Assembly: GCA_949987565.1 (NCBI GenBank)
Contig: OX465110.1
Span: 2,413,152-2,477,151, forward strand
DNA length: 64,000 nucleotides
From: Luidia sarsii
Lineage: Eukaryota > Echinodermata > Asteroidea > Paxillosida > Luidiidae
Direction: 5' to 3'
The notes under the pieces were generated by a model. The model worked only from the letters and a program-made list of their open reading frames with translations, ran no database searches and was not told the DNA's origin. Positions 45,560-57,282 of this stretch are shown piece by piece. How positions within the stretch are numbered: position 1 is the first letter of the stretch; the number at the start of each line of letters is the position of its first letter. Made by a program: the position numbers and the translations under genes.

Positions 45560-47365
45560 TCCCAAATCAGAAGGGCCTGAAGTTTTGATCGTTTCAGAAC
45601 CTTTATCGAAGTCAGAAACAGACCCTCGTCTTCTTCTTTTTCAGATTTGCATTTTGGTCGATTTTGTCAGTAAGCAGTTTGCATAATTTTTGCTTATTAC
45701 TCATAACATTAAAAATGTATAGAATTTGTAAAAAAAAAATATTTATATCGCTTGGAAGTTGAACTAAATTTCAATGAATGACACTGGCTGATGCGACAAG
45801 TATTTTGGCGCACCAGCGCAGACCATAATATGCACGGAAATTTTAAATTGAATTAAAGCCACTACACAACATTGGTCGAGGTCAAACAATAGCATCCATA
45901 CGTTGTCTGATCCAACATATGCATGAAATAGCACACCTGTGAAAATTTCAGCTCAATCCGCCAACCGAGTCTCGAGAAAATCGTGAAAACCGCTTCATTT
46001 GTTTCGCGAAAATGCAGCATTCAACGCCGTACTGTTTCGAAAAATAGTTTAGATCTCGGTGAGACGTAAACTATTTCGTTTACTCATTTCTCCCAAATTA
46101 CAACACTTTAGGCAGAAATATTTCAGTGAGAGGTTTCTACTATAACCATCTTCAAACTGTGTAAGTTTCATGTACGTCTGTGCACATTTCTGTTTTGCGA
46201 TCTTACCAATACAGGAAAAACTGACTGTGGGAACATTTTCAATCATTTTTTTTTTTAAATGATAAAGAAATCTTTGACTGGAGCGGTCCACTTAAAGATT
46301 GGCCTCTGCCATTCCTTGGATTTTTTAGGTTCACAGAACTAAAAAACCGTAGTACTATATAGTACGTGTAGGCCTACATGTAGTCTAGTCAAGTCTACGC
46401 CACCGCACAGGGAAGTCGGACAAATCTCAGCCTGGAGTTGAAGCCTACGAGTAGGAACAAACAATAATTGCCATTACAGTTGCCAAAGTTGTTGTGGTTC
46501 GGGAATTAGGGCTGAGCGGACATGATTATCGGACAGAAAAAAAAACACCCCACAATATGAAATGTGGGCTCAACAGCAGCATTGCCTCTCACAATTTTGT
46601 TCGCTATGCTGCATGAAAAGGAAGAATGTTAAGTGGAATTCTTGGAGCAACTCCGAAGAATGCACAGACTTTAAACGGCCAGACAAATCGATGCTTCTTT
46701 CATGTTTATTATTTTTATTTCAAACAAATGACTGGGAAAAACTGACTGGGAAATTTGAACAAATTGAAAACTTATTTGTAGTGGTGTAATTCTTTTGCTT
46801 TTCGAAAAACAGCCTAATTTGTGTTCAGCCATTCGACTAGTTCGGATAATTATTTAAAACAAAAATGATGCGTGGATTATATAAAAAATAAACGCGATCA
46901 CCTTTGTCGATGTCAGCGGAATGGGTAACCAAAGGTCGGAGTTTCTTGTTCACAGAATTGTGACCGTACCGAGGTGTGGGGATGGTGGGAGTGCCCCCAG
47001 AATCCTGTTTGTGGTAGTACTAGTCTGTGGCTACCGTGCCGTATGATGCTCGAGTCCATCAGTCTACACGTACTCCATAATGGGAGTGGCATTATACACA
47101 CAGTGACTTCGTGTGTGCGCACTGTCCATTCAGGCATGTATTTAAATGATAGTCAACACGGAAATGCGGGTCTGCGGCCGGAACCAGACCTACCTGCACG
47201 GAGTCACCCACACCACCTCCCTCACAGAAGAGGAACTCGTCCAGTGCACCAGGCTTCCAGTGCGAGCGACTGATCACCAACGGAGTACCGCGCTACCTGA
47301 GGCCGAGTGGTGGTGTGTTTTTTAACGGGTTCAAGGTATTTTTTTTATCGTCGAAATAAAGAAAA
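45560..47365. other. Intergenic, upstream of COTL1
   Basis: A weak family A remnant at 45570-45690 (CAGTAAGCAGTTTGCATAAT). No supported exon or further repeat family. 47150-47340 is GC-rich and may be promoter or 5'UTR. Confidence 0.4.
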
Positions 47366-50300
47366 ATGGTTTTCGCAGAAGGTTCGGATGAGAAGATTCG
47401 GGACGCTTACCAAGATGTCCGGAGTGACTCAACAGAGACAACATGGTAAGAAGTTTGATTATTTCCTTCACATTTCAGATCTTGATCGGCAATCCTTTTG
47501 ATAAAATTCTTTTTAATATAACGGATTCCCGATCGACAGTAGGCCCTCTGTAATGCTGGCATGGATGGTTAGTTCTAGAGTATAGGCGTGCTTGTGTTAT
47601 GTCGGTGCTAATGGGGTAGTCCTATACTGGTGTGGTGTTGGGGAATATTGCGGCAAGATTAGAGTTTTGTAACTACACCGCGTATATGGGTGGGGGAAAA
47701 ATAGACCATCCTATTGTTTTGCAGACAATTGAATTATTATAGACATTGTCTGGATGGAACAACCACCTGACTATCGGTCAGTTCGCGTCCGTGTACAAAA
47801 CGTGCGCTTCACACTATTCCTACATAGGCACCACAAAATAGCGTCACAAAATCATGATTTGGGGGAATTGTCGTAAGACAATTTTTTTCTTCGGCAAGTG
47901 GTTGTGCCAGACTATGCGTAAATAAATGTCCGCATAACAATAGGACTGGTGGTCTAACGAGGACTATTGTTGACTTTTAAGGACTAGGCCTATGGGTGTT
48001 TTGGGGGGCCGAAAGATTTTGGTTTAATACCCTCACCGTATAAAGAGTGGGAAAACCCACTTTATCCACAATAGACCAACTATTATTATACAGAGAAACG
48101 ATACTGTCTGGCTCAACTACTTGCCAAAAACAAATTGGACTTGCAGTATATCCCCAAAATCATAATTTTGTGACTCGTCTTTGTCAAACGGACGACGGTC
48201 AGCAGTGACAGCAGGCACTGTGCATGTACATATCACAGAACAAGCGCTTCAATTAGTCCTATGATATACGCGCCACACATAATATTAATATGCGCCACAA
48301 AATCATGACATTTGGGAAGACCGTAAATCCATTTTTTCCGGCAAGTGGTTGTACTAGACCATGGATGTTGTCTAAGTATATTACAATCGGTAGTCTCCTC
48401 CCCCCCCACACACACACTTTATAGTGAGGATAAAATTATTAAAATCTTGTCGGTATTTTTACTGGGTTTTTCCCACAGACTGAGTTTTACGTGAAATTGA
48501 ATTCTTTCCAATGTTGGTAATAGTCAAGTTTGAGAGTGGAACACGTACAGTATTGACGGTCGGTATATAAAATCATGTCAGTGCCATCATTAGAAACGTT
48601 TGTCCGTACCACTCATCACGGGGAGGGAGCTGGGGGACTTGTCAACTCTATTCCGTCGTACGACGGAGGTGGAATATCATACACCAAACAAGAAGTCGGG
48701 CACCTCAATGACAAACCCAAAATGTGCGGTTTCTTTGACAACAAAATATGAAGCCAACGACCCGCATGGAATCGTGTCATCCGCTCAAGTAACTCACAAG
48801 CATGATTTTTTCCAGTGCGTGGACATTATCGTTATTGCGCACCGGTAGTTTTATCAGTTCCCCTTTTTTTATAACCCCCTCCCCATACATTGTATACCGT
48901 GTATACACACGAATTTTCGGGTCAGCATTGTTTACTGATTGGCGAGATTGTTTGGCTTGGGGGCCATCGCCTCGTATAGGACTGTAAGTCCATATCTCGG
49001 TGCGTTGCCGGTATATCTGAAACGCGGCCTAACAACGGGACAACGGGGCAGCCAGGGAGGGATCGAGGTGGGGGAAGGCTAAACTTCGTCTCCTATATAA
49101 GTCATTAATTAGTTTCTGCTCGGCTGCCGATGATTGCTGTGAATGTTTGCGAATCGCAGAGACCGTTTCGGCCAACATTAAGCCGCACTCCCTATTTCTG
49201 TTTGATTAACTGCAGATCTTCATTTCACGTCCAAAACGCTGCGTGTAGTATCATCGAATAGAGATTTCCCACCGGCCGCTACATAGGCCTATATAGCTAG
49301 CTGTGCACGTTATCAGTTATTATTCGGCCGGAAACCAAGCCCTTTTTTCGAGCTACATATGTATAGTACGTGTGATGTGTGCTAACGGTTGTCTCGCCGC
49401 GGCCATCAATTAAGCACATTGGTGAAACTGTAAACCTCTTATTCCTTAACACTGTCAACTGCAAACATTGTAAAGCCGACATGCAGACCTTCAAATCTCG
49501 TCTGCAAACTCCATTCATGACGCAACACTGATGGAGTCACACCAATTTCAAAATAATAAAAAAGTATAGGCCTAATTAGAGGCACGGGTGTACATACCAG
49601 TGAGCTCACGTTTTGTTTTGTTCTTCAGGTTTCTAAAAACAATTCCACAAAAATAATCATTATTGTCTTATTTGACGATGTTAAAATGATTGAAACGGTT
49701 GGCACTCAAATTGTTATAGGCCTACTGACCTAAAAGTGATATGTCTCACTCACCAAATTCAACACAGCGTGTTTAGTTTTCATTCTTTTATGCCATGCCA
49801 TAATGTTAACATTACATAATAGTTAACACTAGAGCCCCCTATATATATAAGCAGTGAGTCTATACCTTGACGCAGGCAACTACTGCCTCAGAACGTAGAG
49901 ACCCGTATATACATGGACATTAATGTTATAACCCATGCTTCGTTACTTTGTGCACAGGTTCTACGCGACATATCCTGACGGTAGTAAGGAAATTGAGTTT
50001 GGCGGAAGTGGCGTCGACTATGATGAACTCCTGAGCGCATTTACAGGTAAAAATTGATCACAAATCTCACTTATATTATTCAAAGGGATCACATACAACC
50101 AATTTTACCCAACGTTGGTTTAAATTTCAACAGCTGCGTGAATGACTGGGTCAAGCTAGACCGAATCTTGGTATCGATCACGCACTCTGAAGGCCGGGTA
50201 ATTTCATACATTTTAAGCCAATGATTCACACCGTGAATATACCAGTATTTGAGCTTTTTTTCTACCGGAATAGCTAGCTCCTTTTCTCATTGTGCAATAT

Positions 50301-52615
50301 GTTCGTTCCAACCTAAACTGGCAACGGTCTATATGCCTACTATAGCTAGCTAATACGAAATCAAGTGATTGAAACATTCCTTCGAAGCATTTTCGATATT
50401 TTGAGGCCAGCCTGATTACACACAATGTCTGGGAATCGGTGCTGTGGTTTGTGTGGATATCTGTACAGGAAGGAACAGAAGGGGCCAGCCATACATGCAG
50501 ATACTTGTCCTTGGCTGATAGTGGAGCAGGATGTAATACAAGAGCCCGGGTCGCCGATAGACGAGCCTTTACAAAACAGGAACTATAGGTCGGCCTCGGT
50601 CCCTTTATGTGGCCTGAATGGGCTCACATACTTCCATGTCTTCTGCATGCTTGTGGCCTGCGTGTGTGGTGTATAGGCCATGCGAGGTTTTTTTTTTTAA
50701 TTTTCTCCCCCACCCCTCTCCCAACAGAGGACAGCCGGTGCTACGCCTACGCTCGCTTTGAGACCGGAGACGAGATGAGCCGGAGAGCCAAGTTCGCCTT
50801 CATCACGTGGATCGGACCCAGCGTGCCCCCCCTCAAGAAGGCCAAAGTCAGCACAGACAAGGCCTTCGTGAAAAATATCGTCACCGTGAGTTGAAAACCG
50901 TCTCGTCTAATATATCCGTGCGCTGTATGCAGCGCGGACCGGCCGGACAACAGGACAGGCCGCTGCAAAAATTAGGCTGGTTCCCGTCCCCCTACCTGGT
51001 CTCCAGACGTCTCACGTCCTCCTATATTCCGGAGGACGTGAGACGTCTGGAGACCAGGTAGGGGACGGGGACCAGAGCCTACTGACTGCTCAGTGTGGCG
51101 CCCCCAACGTCAACGAATCGAGGCCCTGACCAGTTCAAGAAGCTTTAGGTTGAGCTACGAAAGATAGCGCCTACATCTTGTTCGTAATACTGTATATCTA
51201 TGAGCTGTTGGTCAAATCTAAAGGGTCTCTGCAATAAATACCACAGTCAAGCTCTTTTTCTGCTGTCATCTAGGGATCTGAAGTGTACCAACATAATTTA
51301 TTGGCAAGCTTTTTTTTCTTAGTGGAGTCAGGAATTGGTCATCTTTGTTACCTTTAAAAACATCCTTATAAGAATGAGGTCAAGTCAGGAACCCAAAGTT
51401 TAAAAGACATAAGAAAATAACACATTAACTTTCAAACTTCTAATTAATCCCTTTGGATTAGGTTTGATGAAAAACTCCACTAAAATAATGATTATGAAGA
51501 ATACATTTTGGCAGTAAATGAAAAGGATTAGAAACAGGTCTGCAGGGGAAAAAATACATTTTTCAGAAACTTTTGTACATAAACAATTGGGTTTATGTTG
51601 CATGATCCTTCAGTGTGCTGACATCACAAATTTGCTCATGAATATTGAAATTCTCATCAGCAAATCAACTGAAAACACGCAAATGCACCCTTAGAACGAG
51701 TGTGAAAAAAGAAACAGTTTGATTTTACCAACATTCCAAAAACAGTTCTGTAGCAAATCGATTTAAGTGATAACATGTCTATTGCATTTTTTTTACTGCC
51801 AAATACACGAATCAAGTTTACACCGGGACACGTGATGCAGAAACCATACCTTTGTTTGTCATTTTGAGCCCAATATCCAGGAAGAGGTCTCTTCCTTTCT
51901 CAGCCGTTGGTGATCAGACTTCCTGGGATGGACATTCTCACCAGCACACACTATCTCTTCCGTTTCATCGTTATCTCGTTCTGCCATTCGCATAGACTGC
52001 ACACGTATACCGTACTAGAGGAAGCGGTTACAACTGCACGTATTACTTGGTGCAACCAAATAATTGTGATGGTGTGGTGTGGTGTATTGGAATGAATTGC
52101 CCAGTTGTGGATTTCACATAGCCTTACGGTGCATCGTAATCAACTTACTACTGATTATACATTGTAAGTTATAATTGTGATAGGCCGTGTGGTTCCTTGC
52201 GATTGTTTGCAAGTATGACGATGGGTTTGGTGAGATCGACCACTGGGATGTTAATTGGAACGCAGTGGCTGTTGTTACGGCAGTCGTCCGTGTGGTTCCC
52301 TGACTTGATTGTATTTCGTCAGCATTGCAGGCTGGTTGAGCCAGTCTATTAGCTGATAGTCTGGTTCCAAGAGCTAAACATCCTGACAAATACTGTGAAG
52401 TCAGGGAACCACACGGACGACTGCCGTAACAACAGCCACTGCGTAATTGGAAATGGTTGATGCTGAGTTCATGTCCAGTCTCTCTACTCTCTTTTGTCGT
52501 TCTGTAGTCGTTCGGGAAGGAGATCTTGGCGGATGAGCTCCACGAGCTGAAGAAGGAGAACGTGGCTAGATTACTCGAGAAGGCCTCGGGCGCCGCTTAC
52601 GGGACCGGGAAGTAG
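47366..52615 (+). CDS. COTL1: Coactosin-like protein, 144 residues, four exons
   Basis: Small ADF-homology domain protein that binds F-actin in the cytoplasm; vertebrate COTL1 also binds 5-lipoxygenase. Exons 47366-47445, 49958-50046, 50728-50885 and 52508-52615 join in phase (435 nt) to 144 residues, close to the 142 of human COTL1. Family blocks are clear: IRDAYQDVRSD in exon 1, a W split across the exon 1/2 junction, YARFETGDEMSRRAKFAFIT then WIGPSVPPLKKAK in exon 3, STDKAFVK, and the C-terminal SFGKEI helix region. The ADF-H domain spans about residues 8-130. The start is the only ATG compatible with the family N-terminus. Intron 1 is 2.5 kb and almost free of the repeats that fill OPLAH introns; introns 3 and flanks carry hairpins and MITEs. 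Confidence 0.95.
47690..48400 (+). repeat. Diverged direct duplication in COTL1 intron 1
   Basis: CACAAAATCATGATTTGGGG and CGGCAAGTGGTTGTGCCAGA near 47845-47915 recur as CACAAAATCATGACATTTGG and CGGCAAGTGGTTGTACTAGA near 48297-48358, with AATAGACCA words upstream in both. An old duplication of about 450 bp spacing. Confidence 0.55.
50974..51080. repeat. Near-perfect 107-bp hairpin in COTL1 intron 3
   Basis: CCCTACCTGGTCTCCAGACG to CACGTCCTCC is followed after a loop of about 8 bases (TATATTCC) by its exact reverse complement. Arms extend outward imperfectly to AGGCTGGT/ACCAGAGCCT. Confidence 0.9.
52120..52240 (-). repeat. Family E repeat fragment
   Basis: GATTTCACATAGCCTTACGG, GTTATAATTGTGATAGGCCG and GCGATTGTTTGCAAG, antisense to 26840-27035. 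Confidence 0.55.
52260..52444. mobile_element. 185-bp MITE, copy 2, with 7-bp target duplication
   Basis: Same ends and length as 7067-7251, differing inside at a few bases (GGTTGAGCC against GGTTAAACC). Flanks AATTGGA at 52253-52259 and AATTGGA at 52445-52451. It lies 63 bp before COTL1 exon 4. Confidence 0.92.
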
Positions 52616-52787
52616 CCCGAGGGCGAGACCTCCTCGAGAGGAGACTAGCCGCTTTCCTCTAGAGCCGATACACCGGGATAGAACTATTAGTTATAGACGG
52701 TCGTCAACAGAGCGCACGGGACACGGGAGGGGATAGCACCAATAATTATACGCACACACAATAGGGTTTGACTGATTTCGAAGGCGT

Positions 52788-53178
52788 TCACACTGCGAAA
52801 ATCTAGACCGTGAAAATTGGGTGAATATGTCAGGTTGCCACGAAAAAACAAAATAATTCATAGTGATTTCATGGACCCTTTTGAAGTGAATTCACCCTGA
52901 ACATTTCGTCACATCTGTCCTGCTCTAGCATAGCCGAATCACCACACAACTCATCTGCCAGCTGTGGTCCGGTCTGTGTAATAGCTCTCCGTAGGCTTGT
53001 GCATTGCAGCTATTTACCACCATGAATGTGGCCTCTACCACATGTGGAATGGACCACCACTGGTGAAATCACCGTGAAAAGCTGGTGGTGAAGTGCATTC
53101 ATTTGAGTGGTGAAACTGCAGTGAATTTTCCTCTCACGGCAACATGACATTTCCCACCCTATTTTCACGGTGTCAGAT
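52788..53178. mobile_element. MITE family L, copy 2
   Basis: Left AATCTAGACCGTGAAAATTG and GGTGAATATGTCAGGTTGCC; right CAACATGACATTTCCCACCC and TATTTTCACGGTGTCAGAT. Downstream of the COTL1 stop. Confidence 0.75.
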
Positions 53179-53179
53179 C

Positions 53180-54104
53180 GTAAGGACATTACGATTATGT
53201 CTCGTACATTGGCTGAATCACCCTTAATTGTCTTTCACTGGCACTATCACTGTTACAGGGAACCTTCCGTATACCCTTTTTTTACGACATGTGTGGCGTT
53301 TCGCTTCACAAGAAGTTGCTATTTTTATGACTTGCTGATGATGGGGACCAAACTATTGGTCCAATTGCTGGGTTCTACACCAGAACCATTAGGTGGGCTG
53401 ATTTTAAACAAGTATTAGCCGGTGAAGACACGGCGGTCTTAGGGTCACAGTCTGGACAGATATCCCGGGCCCAATTTCTTATACATTCTGAGCCACATCA
53501 CGATGGCTCATATTTCTTGTTCCGGTGTAGTTATAGCGTGTAGAAGCTATATTAATTAGTTTTAACCGATCATAATTGGCTATTTGATCAGGACCTGTTG
53601 TTGTTTGGGTTTTTTTCTCAAAATTAAATCTCCTAGACTATAGCGGACGAAAAGGTGGAAGTGTTCTGTTTTTGCCTTCGTGTTTTACTTTAATACGACC
53701 TAAAAAAAATGTGCCAACAAAAAATTGCAAACTGCTTACTGACTAAAATGACCAGAAGGTAAACGTCAAAAATTAAGCCTTAGGGCCTGACGTTTCGATC
53801 CCAGCAGGGGCTTCCTAAAAGGCAGAGAAAGGTCCTGCTAATAATATAACATCGAAATATCAGGCCCTCCTATTTTTTTTAAAGATGAAATACAGCATAA
53901 ATTAATACGCACCAAATGACATCATTACAAGCACGAAAATGCAAAAAGCTCTCCATCGTGGAAGGTGGAGGGACACCCCCTTACAATCCTCCCCCCCCCC
54001 ACCTCGCTCGCTCCTCGAGTTCGGTCTCGGTCCCTTCGTTCCCCGACAATGGTCCACCCCGATCGACTTTTCAGGAGGCATAATTATATGCATATATGTA
54101 GGGG
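53180..54104. repeat. Intergenic with a decayed family A pair
   Basis: 53705-53880 holds a degraded two-armed family A copy (TTGCAAACTGCTTACTGACT; CGTTTCGATCCCAGCAGG; GGTCCTGCTAATAA). A C tract lies near 53990. Nothing else seen. Confidence 0.55.
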
Positions 54105-54495
54105 AATGAAACCCAGAGAAAAATGTTGGCTTATCTGATTGGATGTTAAAAACAACCTAAAATTACCTATGTGCTACTCACCTACGAGTTTCATAAAGAG
54201 GGAAAAATCATTGGTCGAATTCGCGTTCCCGCAAACCGCCATCTTTTTGAATGGCCCGCCAGTCACTGCGGGGTTATGACATCGCAACGTAAAACTCCCG
54301 CATGGGCCCAGACTGATGTACCCCTACTATACCGCGTGCACTTATACACTTGCGAGCTGAACGATGGTGTACTGCCAGGCTTTTGGATGTCAAAATGCCA
54401 GCGGGAAAAAGCTGGGGAAATCTTTCCGTGCAGTTCCCAACAAGGACAAGGGAACTGAGTTGTTTAGGAAGTGGGCTGCGGCCACCAAAGTTTAG
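54105..54495 (+). pseudogene. THAP zinc-finger exon within family H element
   Basis: An ATG at 54364 opens a 43-codon frame to TAG at 54493-54495. It starts MVYCQAFGCQN, continues GKSFRAVP and ends LFRKWAAATKV. This is the first half of a THAP C2CH zinc finger (C-x4-C, then the conserved SFxxxP and a W in the right place); the downstream Cys and His are missing because the frame stops. About 250 bp upstream is the family H terminal sequence (GGAATGAAACCCAGAG, ATGTTGGCTTATCTGATTGG, CTCACCTACGAGTTTCATAA). THAP domains occur in P-element-type transposases and in host THAP genes, so this is either a transposase remnant or an exon captured by a transposon. No transposase catalytic region was found nearby. 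Confidence 0.75.
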
Positions 54496-54879
54496 AAATT
54501 TCTCAAAGTATACAGTTGAAATGACGTGATTTGTAGCGTGGTGATTGGGTATAGTCTCGATCTAGTCTCGACGGTAGCTGAGCGTCATAATTATGTCGGT
54601 CCTGTTATATACATGTATCTCCTTTTCAGAGCAGTTTGACGCCCTTGGCCGAGCATGACGTTACAGACCCGCACCCCCCCCCCTCCCCCATCCCACCGTT
54701 TTCATTCAGACGCAAACAACCAATTGTCGTAAACCTGGCTACAGCAGTTTGGGGATCACACAAAGTGGAGGCAGCTTTTTCGATTTAAATCAAACAAAAA
54801 AAGGAAAAACTGACTGGGAACTGACTGAGTACAGAACTGAAGTTAATACAAAAACTGTTGTAAACTGCTCACTGAACTG

Positions 54880-55010
54880 AAATGACCCTGCAATGCAAAC
54901 ATCTCAAAAGTTAGATGGCATGACGTTTCGATCATAGCAGGACCTTTCTCAAAGGCAAAGAGAAAGGTCCTGCTAGGATCGAAACGTCATCGGGCCCTCG
55001 AACTTATCGA
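54880..55010. repeat. Foldback family A, two-armed, adjoining the 27-bp array
   Basis: Opposed cores meeting near CTCAAAGGCAAAGAGAAAGG. The right arm ends CGGGCCCTCGAACTTATCGA and the minisatellite starts within a few bases. Confidence 0.75.
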
Positions 55011-55011
55011 A

Positions 55012-55866
55012 CTCGAGATTTTGAGTACAGAACTCATCGTTTGAGATTTGAGTACAGAACTCATCGTTTGAGATATGAGTACAGAACTCATCGTTTGAGA
55101 TTTGAGTACAGAACTCATCGTTTGAGATGTGAGTACAGAACTCATCGTTTGAGATTTGAGTACAGAACTCATCGTTTGAGATTTGAGTACAGAACTCATC
55201 GTTTGAGATTTGAGTACAGAACTCCTCGTCTGAGATTTGAGTACAGAACTCCTCGTCTGAGATTTGAGTACAGAACTCATCGTTTGAGATTTTGAGTACA
55301 GAACTCATCGTTTGAGATTTGAGTACAGAACTCATCGTTTGAGATTTGAGTACAGAACTCATCGTCTGAGATTTGAGTACAGAACTCATCGTCTGAGATT
55401 TGAGTACAGAACTCATCGTTTGAGATTTGAGTACAGAACTCATCGTCTGAGATTTGAGTACAGAACTCATCGTCTGAGATTTGAGTACAGAACTCATCGT
55501 CTGAGATTTGAGTACAGAACTCATCGTTTGAGATTTGAGTACAGAACTCATCGTTTGAGATTTGAGTACAGAACTCATCGTCTGAGATTTGAGTACAGAA
55601 CTCATCGTTTGAGATTTGAGTACAGAACTCATCGTTTGAGATTTGAGTACAGAACTCATCGTCTGAGATTTGAGTACAGAACTCATCGTCTGAGATTTGA
55701 GTACAGAACTCATCGTCTGAGATTTGAGTACAGAACTCATCGTCTGAGATTTGAGTACAGAACTCATCGTTTGAGATTTGAGTACAGAACTCATCGTTTG
55801 AGATTTGAGTACAGAACTCATCGTTTGAGATTTGAGTACAGAACTCATCGTCTGAGATTTGAGTAG
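55012..55866. repeat. 27-bp minisatellite, about 31 copies
   Basis: Unit GAGATTTGAGTACAGAACTC plus ATCGTTT, with TTTGAG/TCTGAG subtypes and rare ATATGAG, ATGTGAG and CTCCTCG variants. Because 27 is divisible by three and the unit lacks stops in two frames, long open frames appear on both strands; the nonapeptide repeats RFEYRTHRL (plus) and SSVLKSQTM (minus) are by-products. No splice sites or gene context support coding. Confidence 0.95.
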
Positions 55867-57282
55867 GGTACTCTGGTAGTCATCACATGCATGCAGAGGG
55901 GACCAAGGATCTTGGCCCTTCTGTACATGATTGTGTACGTGTAAGGAGCCGGCTACAATACGTCAGCCGCACTCAGTCCAACCTTAACCGAGAGGGCTGC
56001 GTCATGCACGGAGCTGAAACTTGAAAGGGCCAGCCAACAATAGCCCCAAAATTCCCACCGATGACTGATTGGGGGGCACAGTATGTTCACGGTTGAGTTG
56101 TTTCATTGTCGACCCGACAGCTGTTGCATGAAACCAGCCAATACCGAATCAAACAACAATAGCGAAGGAAACAGTGACCGTGACTTAATTTTGAAAAATG
56201 GCAAATAAAACTTGACCGGGACATGATTTTCAAGACACCTCTGGTTCTGCGTTCCAGCACTAAGCTATCCAGGCCTTAGATGGTGGCCTTCCCAAAATTG
56301 GCACTTAGTCTTTGCCGGGTGATGGGGCGCCAGTCAGAAGCATTCAACCATTAACTGCATTGGTACTTAAAACCAGAGGTCTTGGCTTCGAGTACTAGTT
56401 ATCATTGTCTGGTTGGGTTTTTTTTAAAATAAAATACAGACGGAACCAGATAGATTGCCCGGGGATGCGATACCGGTAATGTGCGCATTCGTGTTGTGCG
56501 CGTACAAATAATTTGTTGCATGCATATCGATTGCGTTAAATCTTTTGACTTCGTTTCTTCTCCGAAATTGGCGTACATGAAACAGTCGTATGGTCGTTCC
56601 GCAGTCTAACTTTGTTTTGCCAACGGATTGCAGACGTTCAACGTCATACCATTGTATTCCACGTTCAATTCGTTGTTTGCTTTCCGTCATTATTTCTGCC
56701 CGAGCAAAAGAAGTCTACCGCCCCTTCGGTACCACCGAATCGTTCGTGCGACCCGGCCCTATGCGTCATAACATAGAGCAATTTATTGTGGAATGAAAAA
56801 ATCACCACGTTCCTATCCTACATACACCGATACAGCGAACTCCATTGTTAGACTCTCACTGGACTGCCAAGTTCTTGGATTGTCTCGTCCTGAGAGTGGT
56901 GTATCTTGCGAGAATCCTCGAGTTCATTAGTTTTTACTTTCAGCTGATAATTGCCCCGGGTTTCATCGGCAGTCTCTTTTTTTTCCGGAAGCGAGCTGAT
57001 CGAGTGTTGACAGCGAATCACAACTCGGCAGTGTTCTGTTCGACCGGGTGTCGGTGCAGTATATACCGTAGGCACTGATGCAGTGCGGGGACTCCGGCAA
57101 GTCCCGCACCCGGAACTCAGGGCGGACGGTTAGACTCGTGGGTCTGCATCCGTGGAGGTTCTGGGACCGGACGGAGGAAGCCAGGGAGTCCTAAGACCCA
57201 GACCGAGGCTCCCAGCTTCCCACGGGTGGACTGACCCCCCGACCCGCCCCCCCCCCCACACACACACACCGCCATTCCAGCC
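55867..57282. repeat. Intergenic with SINE C copy
   Basis: 56180-56410 is an antisense SINE C (CGTTCCAGCACTAAGCTATC, GTCAGAAGCATTCAACC) followed by a short sense piece with ACCAGAGGTC. 57241-57272 has a C tract and (CA)n just before the next gene. No exon seen. Confidence 0.55.

Noticed and set aside
47150..47340. GC-rich coding-like segment upstream of COTL1 on either strand
   Set aside because: Plus-strand frames need a frameshift, and the minus-strand frame is cut by a stop just after its best acceptor. Left as probable promoter or 5'UTR.
50425..50676. 83-codon frame starting MSGNRCCGLCGYLYR in COTL1 intron 2
   Set aside because: The Cys spacing looked zinc-finger-like, but there is no splice support, no further Cys pairs, and the frame runs into T-rich intron sequence.
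54973..55866. Long repeat-protein frames on both strands
   Set aside because: Product of a 27-bp tandem unit lacking stops; no gene structure around it.
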